Source: Polytrichum commune (Eukaryota > Streptophyta > Polytrichopsida > Polytrichales > Polytrichaceae). Taken from it: a DNA stretch of 64,000 bases. A program made the translations under genes and the position numbers. The DNA lies in assembly GCA_950295325.1 (NCBI GenBank), contig OX485808.1, positions 36,047,180 to 36,111,179 on the forward strand. Reading direction: 5' to 3'. A model generated the notes under the pieces. That model saw only the letters and a list, made by a program, of their open reading frames with translations, ran no database searches and was not told the DNA's origin. Shown in pieces: positions 40,106 to 54,469 of the stretch (positions are counted from its first letter, which is position 1; the number at the start of each line of letters is the position of its first letter).

Positions 40106-40345
40106 AGACTCGATCAGTGATCGGGGAGATTTTTGGGTATAATCGGTTGAGATCCTAGTGTTTGCAAGTCCAACCGGTTACATGTTGACATTCTCCGGTT
40201 TTCCTTTATTAAATTGGGGTATATTCTATAAATCCCTCTAAAATGATCGGTAATCTTCCTACAGTCTTGAACTTCAACCGGTTATTTCTCAAACTCAACC
40301 GGTTCATTTGTAACTAACTGCCGGTTCTCCCTGATCATTGGACTC
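40106..40345. repeat. Possible MITE holding a cluster of AACCGGTT palindromes
   Basis: Perfect AACCGGTT lies at 40172-40179, 40276-40283 and 40297-40304, with several CCGGTT or ATCGGTT near-copies between. The outer ends GACTCGATCAGTGATCGGGGAG and CTCCCTGATCATTGGACTC (each split by mismatches) are roughly inverted. Confidence 0.5.
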
Positions 40346-41450
40346 GATATATGATTTAGTAGTACTATTGTATGTATGATCTTCGTTGAACGTGTAGATT
40401 TATTCTTGAGGTAGTGTGTTCTGTTTTCTGGTAGCTAGAAAGTTGTGTGAGGATTTTTCAAGTAGTGGTGGATTGGTGGACAGTAAGATACAATGTGCAC
40501 AGTAGAAAAGCAGTAAGAAAGGCGAACCAAGCACATAGACTTATGTTGAAGTGGATAGCAGAGTATTTTGTAAATTGAAAATACATATGACATTCTTCAC
40601 ACACACAAGCTTGCTTTGTTTTCTGTTACAATCAATGGGCAATCAATCCTTGCTAGAGCTCCAAGCTGCATGCCATCAATTGATATTTATAGAAAACGAA
40701 AAAAAAATTAAAAAAAATTGAAGCTCAATCATCACCACTTAATGATTGAACCGGGTGAGGTGATTACCCCAAAGATTTTGAGATTAAGTGCACATATGTT
40801 CTTGGATAATTGCCTGATGCTATTAGAGAGCACAACTATGTATTGCTAAAATTTCAAACAATATTATGGTGGTTGTCACCAACCAATGATTGCTCAATTA
40901 GCTCATCATACAAGGTATACAGTTTTATGAACATGCTTGGGAGGCTTGAAGCTAAGGGCAAACTTGAAGTATTTAAAATTGACATGTGAATCGAATCATT
41001 TTCTCAATCGACTGGAAATTGTTGTGAATGTTGAAAGCCTGTTACAAATTGCGTCAAAGCTTTTGCAATGAGAGTAATTGGTCCCGCGCTATCAATTAAA
41101 AGGTAGCCCTCCCTGTTGTCAAAAGTTTGTGGGGCTGTCCATCATTTCTCAAGTAGACTACTCTCTAATCCTAATTCTTCTCTAACCACCATACAGTATT
41201 CTTCAACAAGTATCATATATCCTTCTTGCATTTCTCTAACAACCACAAAACTTGAGGAAAAGCAATGTCCTGTTGACTTAGCCTAATCCCCTCCCCCTCA
41301 TGTTGGGTCCACCTACTATAGTCAAGCACATGCTAAGAGCTGAGTATATTGACCAATTTTCCACCTAAACTGGCAACTTAGCATATTTAAGGTAAGTAGA
41401 AACATGGGTCGGCTAGGTTTGGGAAAAAATTATTTGCCGATAAAACATAC

Positions 41451-41669
41451 AGATGTAACTATGTAGGTGTATTCTCCACCAGCCACAGTAGAACCATCGT
41501 CTTCTGGTGTCTCAACTAGATCATAACCATCAGGACCTACGAGGCAACCAAGTCCATGCGACCGTCTCAGAGTGTAGAATAGGTGTCTCTTTTGAACAGC
41601 AGGCTTGAACTTTCTTTTGCGGCATACTGTGTTCCCGTTTTTGAAAATAGTGACAATAATGTCCGCCAT
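41451..41669 (-). CDS. Orphan coding exon, unknown protein
   Basis: An ATG at 41669 in a good context (GCGATGG) opens a 73-codon exon. It begins MADIIVTIFKNGNTVCRKRK and contains LGCLVGPDGYDLVETPEDDG, then GEYTYIVTS. It stops exactly at a strong donor (TCT|GTATGT) at 41450. Amino acid content is protein-like rather than random. I do not recognise the family. The charged 'FKNGN' start is loosely reminiscent of ubiquitin-like or doublecortin-like N termini, which is not enough for a call. I found no second exon to the left, where only AT-rich DNA follows. It may be a gene remnant or the first exon of a gene whose other exons I cannot see. Confidence 0.4.
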
Positions 41670-41689
41670 CGCTGAATCACCTAACAAAT

Positions 41690-42020
41690 CAGTTCCCTTA
41701 AAATAGCCACAAAGACTACAATGAGAGCAACAAAATGAAGTGTTGACAGGTAACGAACCTGCCATGGAAATTGTGGCAACAATCGTTAGCTAGGTTATAA
41801 TTACCATCAGTAAGTGCTCCCTAACTTAGAAATCAACTGCCAAAGAAGGAACAAAACTTAACAACATGATGAGCTGACAGCGAGCACATTGGTTCCCTTA
41901 AAATAGCCAGAGGCTACAATGAGAGGAACAAAACAAAGTGTTGATAGGTAACGAACCTGCCATTAAATTTGCGACAACAACTGTTTAGCTTATCATTACC
42001 ATGAGCAAGTGCTCCCAAAC
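41690..42020. repeat. Tandem duplication beside the orphan exon
   Basis: 'GGTTCCCTTAAAATAGCCA', 'GACTACAATGAGAG.AACAAAA', 'GGTAACGAACCTGCCAT' and 'AAGTGCTCCC' occur at 41690-41830 and again at 41890-42020, a period of about 196 bases. The unit corresponds to the upstream flank of the orphan exon. Confidence 0.65.
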
Positions 42021-43185
42021 TAAGAAATCAAGGACCTTTCAAGAAGAAAGACCACACTTGACAACATGGTAAGAGGAAGCCAAGGAAAAACACTGCCCAA
42101 GAATGATCGAGAAGTTTGACTTCCATGGTATGGTACATGAGAAAGAGATCAATACACACTCTACTATGTTGATGGATTGGTGTAAACTTGCAGTTAGACT
42201 CAACTTATCTATGCCATTTTCTTATTTTTGTCACCCAAGGGCACTCCAAGTTCGATTCGACTCTCACTCCATCTAAAGTAGAAGCGCTTGTCACAAAGAC
42301 CTTTCCTAAAGTTGTCAATATCTTCTAGAATGCAGCATGTCAAATCCAGGATAATTGTCAATTGATAATTGCTTGATTAAGGGTCTTCATAATAGGCCTG
42401 TCCACCTTGTTAACTCCAGTCCACTTCGAGTCTACCTCAACTTCTCCAGTTTGGGTTTGCCAGGAATATTTCCCTTAATCCTGTTATTTTGAATACTTGA
42501 AAATTGTTAGAAAATCAATATCTCCCTCAAATTAGAGAAATTACAAAATTGCCTTGGTGCACACCTACTCATGCGATGGCACCACTTGGCAAGCAAGCGA
42601 TTGGAGAGATCCAAGCTCGACATCCAAACAAAACAATTCAATGATCTATCAATACAGATAAGTACCAACATTGGAAAAAGCACCAACATGGAAACTAATT
42701 ACTAAAACCTGCAAACCCCAGCACCTGATAACGACTTTGAGACCTACCCAATCACGTCAATCACCCAGAGAGAAAATGATGCAAACCACAATTGCCAACT
42801 CTTTGTGGAAGAAATATGCAACAAGGATTCCCCCAAATTTCTGTGAGGTAATGACACAAATCCTCATTGTACTGTGTTGATTTGAGTCGTTGCTGAAGGC
42901 AAGAATATTTCCAATTTGGACATCACAAGTCCCCACATTCTGGTGAGAACCAACAATGTGACCCCATATGAATGCTACCACCAGTCAGAATCACCCTACA
43001 ATGTCTAGAAACACTTGGAAGTAGGATCCTTTCTTGAGCAAGTTCAGGAGACTTAAAAATCCTAGAGGGTAAAGTGGCGGAGATCGTTAAATCACAAGTA
43101 TATTTTGCAAGGTAGAAACTGATACAGGTGACTATAGCAACATAAGTGTGTACACAGCTAAAAAGAACATCATCCAACATTGTAT
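42021..43185. other. Spacer downstream of RPT6, no gene seen
   Basis: Only the RPT6 3' flank and AT-rich DNA are visible. No conserved frame on either strand. Confidence 0.45.
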
Positions 43186-46464
<3,279 letters not shown>

Positions 46465-49400
46465 GGCTGTTAAAATCCCCTACAATAACAACACAGCTTG
46501 CACAGACTCAATCCCACTTACTTACACAGCAATCAAAGGATCTGGGTTCCGAAGCGCGATGCAACGACAGCAATCGCGGATGCAAGAGTGAGAAGAGCGA
46601 GAGCAGATTCTAGGTTTCGGGGCCAAGCACAAGCAACTTTTCTTTCCTGAATGTCTTTGCAATGGGCAGTGTGAACAGGGAGTTTCCTAAACCTCTTCAC
46701 ACTCAGGGCAGTGTATGACCGGGTATATGCAGGTTATGACGTATGTGGTCTAATAACCGGCTGTCCGGATACGGGTATCACTTTCTTGTGCATTCAGGAA
46801 GACGTAAGCAAGTAGGGAGAGATTTAATTATCGTATACGAGCGTACCCTTCATTCATCCAACATAAAAGCCATGAAAAAGTGTGCATCTTGGATGTTATT
46901 TTTTTTAGTTCATTTGACATCGGAATCACTTTAAAACATCCTGAAGGTCATCTAAGGTGAATCTGCAACAAATCTATAGAGGTCAAGTTTTTATGCTAGA
47001 TAGATTAGAAATATGTTCATATACAATAATTCCCTCTCTTTTGCAATGAGCTTGTGATGTTCATGTTGATGTTTCTCAACCCAAGTGTGAGTAAGGCCTT
47101 TCCTAAAACACATCACATGAAATACTAGGGATGAACAACATATGAGGAGGGTAGGTTTAGAACTGTGACGCGTTTTACATTCATAACCAGTCACTTTGTT
47201 CAAGGAGGGCACTTCCAACAACTCTCTTGCACTTTTGATCCACACATAGGACATTTCATCCATAATCTATAATTTACATCCATGAGTAGACCAAGTATGT
47301 CCCATAACGGGCAAGAAATGATGGATGTCTCTTTGTTTTCGCAGCTTGTTGTTGGTGTTTCTTGACCTAGGTGTGAACATGAACTTCCCCTAACCTATTC
47401 AACCTTCCAGTTGTGTATGAATTGGATGTGAACATGTAGGTCTAGAACTTTGCGGCACTTAAAAGGTCTAAAGGGTAAAAGCATTTTCTAAAATGTGTTA
47501 TTTCTTGATCATATTTTCAAAGGTATCTTGAGAATTATCACAAGAATGGAAGTTGTGAGGCAACATCAAAGAATGACATTCATAAGGTTTCAAATACCTA
47601 TAAGAGATTGTTGATACTCCTACAATGAATTTAAAAGTGATTACTATGATATTTTATTACAATCACAAGTATCATTTTTTAATGAGATTTTTACCCCAAT
47701 TTGACATAATTTATTAAGATTATATAAGTATCCTATAGATTGGTGGAAAATTGCAAGCACTAGAAGGGATCGAACCGTCAAGAAAGATGATGAGATGTAA
47801 GCAATTCATGAGGTGTAAAGGACAACCATACATGAAAATTTATGATCAAGCTTTTTAACACATTTTGTGCTTCACAAAGAGTTTAAAACATACAAATAGA
47901 TTGTTGTTTTATCATTCAAACATTAATATCGAAATTTACCCCCCCCCCCCCCAAAAAAAAGTGAATTGCATGCTTTATACATTTTTAATCATTCAAGAAA
48001 TTGAGATATGTGTTGAAAATGGATTGAATACATGCTCAAAATCTAACAACCATTCTAAACACAATACTTATTAGTCAACATATTTGGGGAGACATACATG
48101 ATCATTAAGAACTCATTGAATCTTCACTTTGACAATGAATAGGATACTGATGAGAGCTCCAAAAATTACGAGGCAAGTGGCTATGAGCATGATATGGATC
48201 TGCTACAATAAATAACTTACAATAATTATGTGTTCCAAATATTTACAAGAAGTGGGTTAGAGAGAAAAGTATCCATTTTAAGGCAAGCTTCCTAAATTGC
48301 ACAAACATGTTTAACTCTTAACTTCCCCTGCAACTATTTCTTGGTTGATGGATTACTTCTCCCTACATCAACCCCGCCTAACTCATACATCCACAATTGG
48401 AAATACTCTAATCATCAAGCCAGCATGGGTTATCTACCCATAGACACTTGACATGTGCAATTTGGAGATGATTCGAATATGGAAAGAGGTATCAAAATGG
48501 GAAGTGCCCGTGTTTTGTTGTGTTGCGAGCTTATATGAGGGTGTTGACTTCAATCAATGGTTGCCACTTCAATGCAAACTTTGTATGAACATTAAAAGTG
48601 TTTATTTTGCTAAAGATGATTTGTTCTAAAAAAATTAATGTTTTTTGTAAGCATGTCCTTCATGCTCACATCAAATATTCAATCTAAGTTTCAAACACTC
48701 TTTGAATGTAATTGAATTTTAAAAAAATCCTTGCAAACTTCAATTGCAAGGTGGGTAACATGTTATGATTTGCACATTTTGGCTTAAGAATTCGTGGAGG
48801 TACTCAACTATTGAGTTGTTCCCACCCAATGGATCACACATGCATTTCACTTATTTCCAAATGAATTTGATTACTTATCAATATTTTTTTAGAGGGTAAA
48901 GCATGATATTATCATGTGAACCCCATTTCTCCACATTTTATAATATGAAAATCCAAAAGGATATTTCATGCCCATTTTTCCTTGAAAATAGTTCATCTCG
49001 CATGTCTCAAGATCCTACAGATATATCCCACTTGAACCTCAAAATTTGTCGATGAAACTCTTGCAAATAACATTGAGTGAAATGCACTCAAATCAACCCT
49101 TTCATAGACATGGGACGTTGGGGTTAAGCCATGCTTACTTTAGTTGTATCAGTGCATGTGATGTTGACTAGGTGGCTTGAGCTCTAGCAACCAAAGCAAC
49201 ATGAGTCATTGCCTCCAAGGAGGAAAACATACATGCCTAATCCCGCCTCACTCAAGAAACTAAGTTTACTTAAAGTAAATGACTCATTCCCAACTAGTTA
49301 AGCAATTTCGCATATTTGTAGTATGGGTATGATGATTGACCCCCCCCCCCATGTAGAGAAATAGAGTTAAGAAGAGACTCATATTTTTGCAATTTTTTTT

Positions 49401-49737
49401 CCTCAAAAACTAACTAACCATGAATTTTTGAAGTGAAGATTATGTCTTTCCTATTCCTACCATATAGGTTAGCATGTTTCCAACCAACATTTGCTTACAA
49501 AATCAATAATGTGTGAATCACATAATTGATAACTATGGCACCTAAACATGCTTTCAATCTACACCTCATACCGTGCTACCCAAGGATGAGGTGTTAACTT
49601 ATCAAGAGGTTGCCCTATCAATCTAACCATACAATGTCAAAATGATCAATAACTTGTGTCAAGTTGCATGAGAATAGACCACCCTATGCTGCGAAAATGG
49701 GGGGACAGTCGATAATGGGTCATTTACCTTAAAAGAC
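46465..49737. other. Intergenic, RPT6 upstream and repeats
   Basis: RPT6 promoter and leader lie at the left edge without a clear TATA. The rest is AT-rich with no supported gene. A diverged family 2 fragment is at about 47990-48140 ('GGATTGAATACATGCTCAAA', 'TTGGGGAGACATACATGATC'). Runs of C occur at 47941-47952 and 49340-49350. Confidence 0.45.
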
Positions 49738-49859
49738 AAGTCTTTAGATGGGGGTCCAAGGGGAAGGGTCCAACAAAATGGAGCAATCCTATTGGTTGAG
49801 AGGTGTAAATTGGGCGGAAACAACTCTTCTTTGGAAGCGACGCATATCCATCCAATACA

Positions 49860-50700
49860 TGCCCTATTTGCAATTCACCAGAAGCAGACACATGGCTGCA
49901 CATACTCCTTAAATGCAAACAACAACACATACATGCACTAACAACAAACATACATAACAAAGCGGTATGGGAAATACGTAAGCTTCTCATCTCAAACAAA
50001 GTGACAAGACACTACATACTTATGAATGCGGGCACATACAATGAACTACCTCAAGAAAACACAATACCAACATGGTTACTACCATGCGCATGTGGCACCC
50101 AAAGATGCCATTACAACGCTAGGCTCAAACCCGACATAGATAGATAGATAGAAACTCCGGTCCTTTTTTAGCGAGGGGCCGGCGTGAATAAAGTGTCCAT
50201 TCGTAATGTCAATGACCCGATGCCCACCGGACAAGGGGACATTGGGGCAATACTACTCTCCCCTTTTCGAGGATGGGCACAACGCTAGGCTCAAACCCGA
50301 CATACTATGCATCTTAGGCCATCCATACAACTACCCACCGCCAGAAGTACCTACACCAGAAATCACTATACAATTCATAGAATTCACATACTACAACGAC
50401 AAGTTCACTGCTGAAACGAGTGAGAGGAAAATTACAAAATATCAACCACTCGTTAATAATATCAAAGCAAAGGGATGGAATACAACTCCACTCATAGTAC
50501 TAGCATCAGGTGCCAGAGCTACAACTCACATCCCATCAATGAAAGAACTAGAAACAAAGCTTAAACTCCCTACCTCACAAATTCGGAACACATTTAAACA
50601 AATCAATCTAATCGCCATACAATACGCACACCTAATATTAGTCCATAAAAGACAAATAGAAAATAGACAACCTATCATAGACTTACAAGACCGTGTTTAA
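49860..50700 (+). mobile_element. LINE 3' end: C-terminal zinc finger and restriction-like endonuclease, split by a SINE
   Basis: Joining 49860-50138 to 50305-50700 gives about 224 uninterrupted codons ending in TAA. They begin CPICNSPEADTWLHILLKC, a CCHC-type finger, followed by HNKAV and then KPDILCILG with IEFTYYND and KYQPLVNN. This gives a K/RPD...E-F-T...K pattern consistent with the restriction-like (PD-D/EXK) endonuclease domain at the C terminus of early-branching LINEs (R2/NeSL-like). Such domains cut the target for reverse transcription. The reverse transcriptase part is not found upstream, so the copy is probably 5' truncated. The absence of stops or frame shifts suggests recent insertion. 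An AAG.CTTTAGATG.GG.TCCAAG block near 49738 and again near 50938 may mark the outer flanks. Confidence 0.65.
50139..50278 (-). mobile_element. SINE-like insertion with 26-base target duplication
   Basis: A 140-base insert splits the LINE frame. It is flanked by identical 26-base copies (50113-50138 and 50279-50304, beginning ACAACGCTAGG and ending CCCGACATA). Read on the minus strand it ends in a TATC simple repeat after 'GGACCGGAGTTTC', as retroposed SINEs end in a simple tail. No B box is seen, so it is probably 5' truncated. Confidence 0.85.
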
Positions 50701-50774
50701 GTCTTACGAATCCAACACACTCTCCCCCCCCCCCCCCATGGTACATGGTACCGGTTTACCGGTAAAACCACTAG

Positions 50775-50933
50775 TTACTAATACAGTGTCTACTCCTTTC
50801 AAAGGGTGAAGTAGTATTACATCCAACGCCACTACCCTGGGGTATGGCCAAGGGTATTCTACGAACATGCATTCTATTCACTCCGGGCCCCCATAAGGAC
50901 CGGAGTTCTTCTTCTTCTTCTTCTTCTTCTGGA
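50775..50933 (+). mobile_element. Second SINE-like element of the same family, (TTC)n tail
   Basis: It shares 'GAGTAGTATT'-like, 'TTCTATTCACTCCGGGCCC' and 'AAGGACCGGAGTTC' blocks with the 50139-50278 insert (compared on that element's minus strand). It ends in a run of TTC. It follows the LINE 3' end and a run of C at 50726-50739. Confidence 0.6.
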
Positions 50934-51538
50934 CTGAAGGCCTTTAGATGAGGATCCAAGACCACGAAAAAGCAAAGTGAGGCATCTCCTACATGGCATC
51001 ATTTTGGAGGGAAACAAGAGAATGTGGCTTTGCCACAAGAGGCTCTGACCTAAATTGACATTTAGAAAGTAATTATATTTGATGACTAGCTCTTCTCATA
51101 TTAAATTGGAAATATCACTGAGCTTCCACTAAGCTTTGCCAAACCCTATCCATTAAGTTATAATAGCGTTACCTCGGCCCTAGTACCACTTAAAAGCATT
51201 CTCCACAATACCTCTAACCCATGACATGGGATAGAGCCAACAAACACTAATTGTCTGACCCAAGAAGAGCTAGTAATTTTAAATAATTACTTCGAAGAGG
51301 AGCTAATGGTTCGGGGAACCATTTTTAGAAAGGTAGGATCCAAAGAAGGGGTTGGTCCAAAGGGTTTAATTGGTCTCAAATTGCTTCAAATTGGTCCCTA
51401 TGTTCTTGAACCGTGGATCCCCACATAAAGTCCCCCTTAACTTACACTCATCAACTATAGAGTGTTCAACCCCAATATTGAAGCTTATGTGTCAATCGAA
51501 TCAATCATCACCAAACCAACCTGATTGTAGTACCAAGT

Positions 51539-51914
51539 AAGGTAGATGAGTCTTTAGTAGCTCGTTTTCTTAATTGGACCCCTATATTTAATTGGTGTGT
51601 GGTTTGGTGAGGATCAAGGAGCAAACATCATAAAGACACATGTTTAAAGTGTTTGGTCTACGTCTTCAAACATAAATAACTACTCTAAACTCAATAATGA
51701 ACATAGTTAGGAGGACCTACATATGTAATTAAGAAATCAACAAACATGCAATTCTGATAACCATAACTAGATAAGGGCATGTCCGATTTTTAATATGGAT
51801 TTTGCAAATATTTCATTGTAGATTTACTAATGCAACACGAGTTTTGTTGTGTAATTATAATTGGTAGAAGTTGGAGAACGTGAAAAATGAACCAAATAAC
51901 ACCCACATGCCTTA
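51539..51914. mobile_element. TIR element, family 2, copy C
   Basis: Same orientation as 21202-21577. The right end AACACCCACATGCCTTA is well kept, the left end is degraded. Internal blocks 'CTTAATTGGACCCCTATATT', 'GGTGAGGATCAA' and 'TTGTAGATTTACTAATGCAAC' are shared with the AKR-intron copies. Confidence 0.7.
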
Positions 51915-52769
51915 TGTATCTCCATACAATTCCTTTAAAAATTATATGCAAAATGCTTTAAAAACTCTCTCTCTCTCTCTCTACTCTCTCTCTACTCCGT
52001 TTTTACCTTGCCATAAGTAAATTAAATAGGTAATAAAACATAACCCCTAAGAGCAAGCACTTTAGGGTTAGGAAAGTGTTACCTAATAGATATCCGCCAT
52101 AAATATTATTCTAAGGACCTACGGATGAGAAGATACACCTAATCCTATATTAAGTAAGAGGAGACATGAGAACCTCCTTTCAAAGGTTAAGCCGCATATG
52201 CAATTCACCTTAAGTAACTTCTAGGTTTAGTGTAAGTAAGTAAGTGCGGACTTGTGAAAGGTGTAAGCTACCTATCTCAGTGTGTAGTCACCCAAAGTTG
52301 AAATGGCTAAGGAATAGGTAGAACACTTGATGTATGTTTAAGTATTATGTATACAAAATGTATGATTATGTTGTTGCCATTTGTGTGACATAGAAAACAA
52401 TTGGGTTTTGTTGTTATTCACCATGGGTACGTTACTAACCCTCTCTTAGGACTTGGTTGGTGCCATGGGCACATGTGAGGTAGACCCTTCATAACTTGGA
52501 CGGCTATCTTAAGTTTTGTATATCATCTTTGTGCAAAAATATTGTGTGTATAATGCTTGAATATGTAGTGAGATACAAAGCATTTGAGATTTGTAAATAA
52601 AACTTGTGAAGTACATTATGAATGACTGGCACGTATTCCATTGAACTTGACTTTCTAAGTATTGGATATGGAATGCCATATATTGTTTGACGGCACAAAG
52701 ATTACAACCTTAGTAGTTTGAATACTCAAAGGTTTGAATAAATTTAGATACATACCAAGTAGAGTTATG
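51915..52769. other. Intergenic, no gene seen
   Basis: AT-rich sequence with a (CT)n run at about 51966-52005. I see no gene. Confidence 0.45.
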
Positions 52770-52808
52770 CCCCCTCCCCACCTGACTTTAGCGAAGCCTA
52801 AAAGTTTG

Positions 52809-53183
52809 TTGTTGGCTATGTCTGTAGGACAGAGACTATGCATCAACTTCTTCGTTTGAAGAGCAAATTTCCTAATCACCTTGTGTTCACACTTGGACGT
52901 TACTTGTTCTTGTTATTTTTGGTCCATTTTATTTAATGTGGATGTTAACTATAGTTCATATATATATAGTTATTTTGGCAGTTCTTGATTATTTATTTTT
53001 AAAATTTCGGGTGAGAAGTGAGTAGCTTGAATCCTTGACCCGTATTTGAAAAGAAGGTGCACCAAATCCAAGAAAGGTTTGGTATAGTGAATAGCCATGG
53101 ATTGGCATGAGTAGAGCAATTAACTACAATTGTAGTCTTTCATAACAAAGGACAGAGCCTCACGGTTCTACCGTTTTTTTGTT
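52809..53183. repeat. Dispersed repeat, second copy (first at 33708-34135)
   Basis: Shortened relative to the first copy: it lacks about 50 bases around the AT-rich run. It ends with the same 'CACGGTTCTACCGTTTT'. Confidence 0.65.
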
Positions 53184-53663
53184 ATAAAAACACGGCCTCC
53201 ACACCATCGACATTATCTAGTGCCGCACCTAGTTGGCAAATGATGTGGCATGGCTTAAAAGTGGAGGTTTTAAGCCCCAAGCACCGACCCTCCCATCAGT
53301 ACCTAGACATGAGGCAAGAATGTAGGACCTTTAAAAGTGTCGCCTCCCGCCCTTGTGATTGGTTGCTTTTTAGTCTTAGCTATGAGGGCATGAGGAGCTC
53401 CATTAACAAAAACTGATGGTAAGATAGATGAGTAGTAAGGGATTTGGGGATGGGACAAAAACTTTCCAACATGTCATTGCTTGGTAGATAAAACCATGAA
53501 CATGTGTGAAAGCTACTTACTTAACTAAAACCTACTCAAAAATCTCCGGAGCAAGTTCTTGTAGGTGCATTGGGATAGCCGGATGCCTCCCTTATAACCA
53601 AGGGAGCTTTACCCGGGTTTTAGGAAAGACTTTGGTTATTTGGTAAAAGTCCCGGGCACATGG

Positions 53664-53713
53664 GCGGAGGGCCACCTCCGCCCCAGCCTGGCGGAAGCCA
53701 GGTGGCCCTCCGC
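53664..53713. repeat. GC-rich hairpin and CCCTCCG tandem repeat
   Basis: GCGGAGGGCCACCT and its perfect complement AGGTGGCCCTCCGC are separated by 22 bases. It is followed at about 53776-53817 by five tandem CCCTCCG-like units. Local GC content is far above the surroundings. The frames seen in this block come from its composition. Confidence 0.85.
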
Positions 53714-54034
53714 GGTTGGCCGGCGGGGGGGCCGGGGAGGTGGCTGACCAGCCAGGCGGGTTGCCTGCGCACTGGCCCTCAGCCCTCCGCCCTCCGCCCT
53801 CCGCCCTCCGCCTCTCCTATCTGTCAACATTTTTTATTATATATAATTTTTTCCTTCTTGATTTGGTGTGGTTGATGGGGGCGGACCCGTCCCTTCCGGG
53901 TTGGGGCGGACGGTCCGCTCTGCCCCCACAGCCGGCGGAGGTCATCCAATGCCGGATGATTATCATCCTCCTCCGCCTGGCCAAGCGGCGGAGGAAGCTC
54001 ATGTGCGCAACACTAAAGTCAGGTGGGGAGGGGG

Positions 54035-54469
54035 TTATTTGGTTATTTAGTAATAAAAGTTTAGAGATAAATTTGCAATGATATGGCCAAGAAGGATGGT
54101 CCCACCCACCATCATGGATTTTGAAAGATACATAGATATGTAGAGGAATGGTTTGGCCTCTAAACAAGAGGATGTACTAAGAAGGGACTATGCTTGAATG
54201 TAAGCATAGATCTATTCAAGAAATGCCCATCTCTCTCTCTGCAATAGAAACTTGATGCTATTCGCATCACTAACTAAACAGTAGTGCCCCTCTCCCTTGC
54301 CATTTTGGGAGAAGCTCCTTGGATCGAAACATCATGTTGACTGATGCAAGTGTCCCTCTCTTCAATTCGTAGAGGGGGAGAGAGAGAGAGAGAGAGATAG
54401 AGAAACAGAATTAGATTCATCTTTTTGGGGGAGAATTGGCACATTGTGCCCAATTGAAGCCGCAGTCTT
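54035..54469. other. Intergenic, no gene seen
   Basis: Contains a (GA)n run at about 54372-54400. Nothing else is recognised. Confidence 0.4.

Larger units (their letters stand above)
52770..54034. mobile_element. 1.27-kb element with perfect 22-base terminal inverted repeats and GC-rich core
   Basis: CCCCCTCCCCACCTGACTTT (plus AG) at 52770-52791 is matched exactly, inverted, at 54013-54034. TTAT stands next to both ends, with one extra base on the left. It contains the dispersed repeat 52809-53183 and a strongly GC-rich block at about 53640-54000 unlike any other DNA in the window. No transposase frame is recognised. Confidence 0.75.

Noticed and set aside
50206-50700. Frame starting in the SINE and running into the LINE as one protein
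   Set aside because: The N-terminal part is SINE sequence. The true LINE frame continues upstream across the target duplication.
53636-54167. Several Pro/Arg-rich frames on both strands
   Set aside because: They arise from the GC-rich simple sequence inside the TIR element and have no family resemblance.
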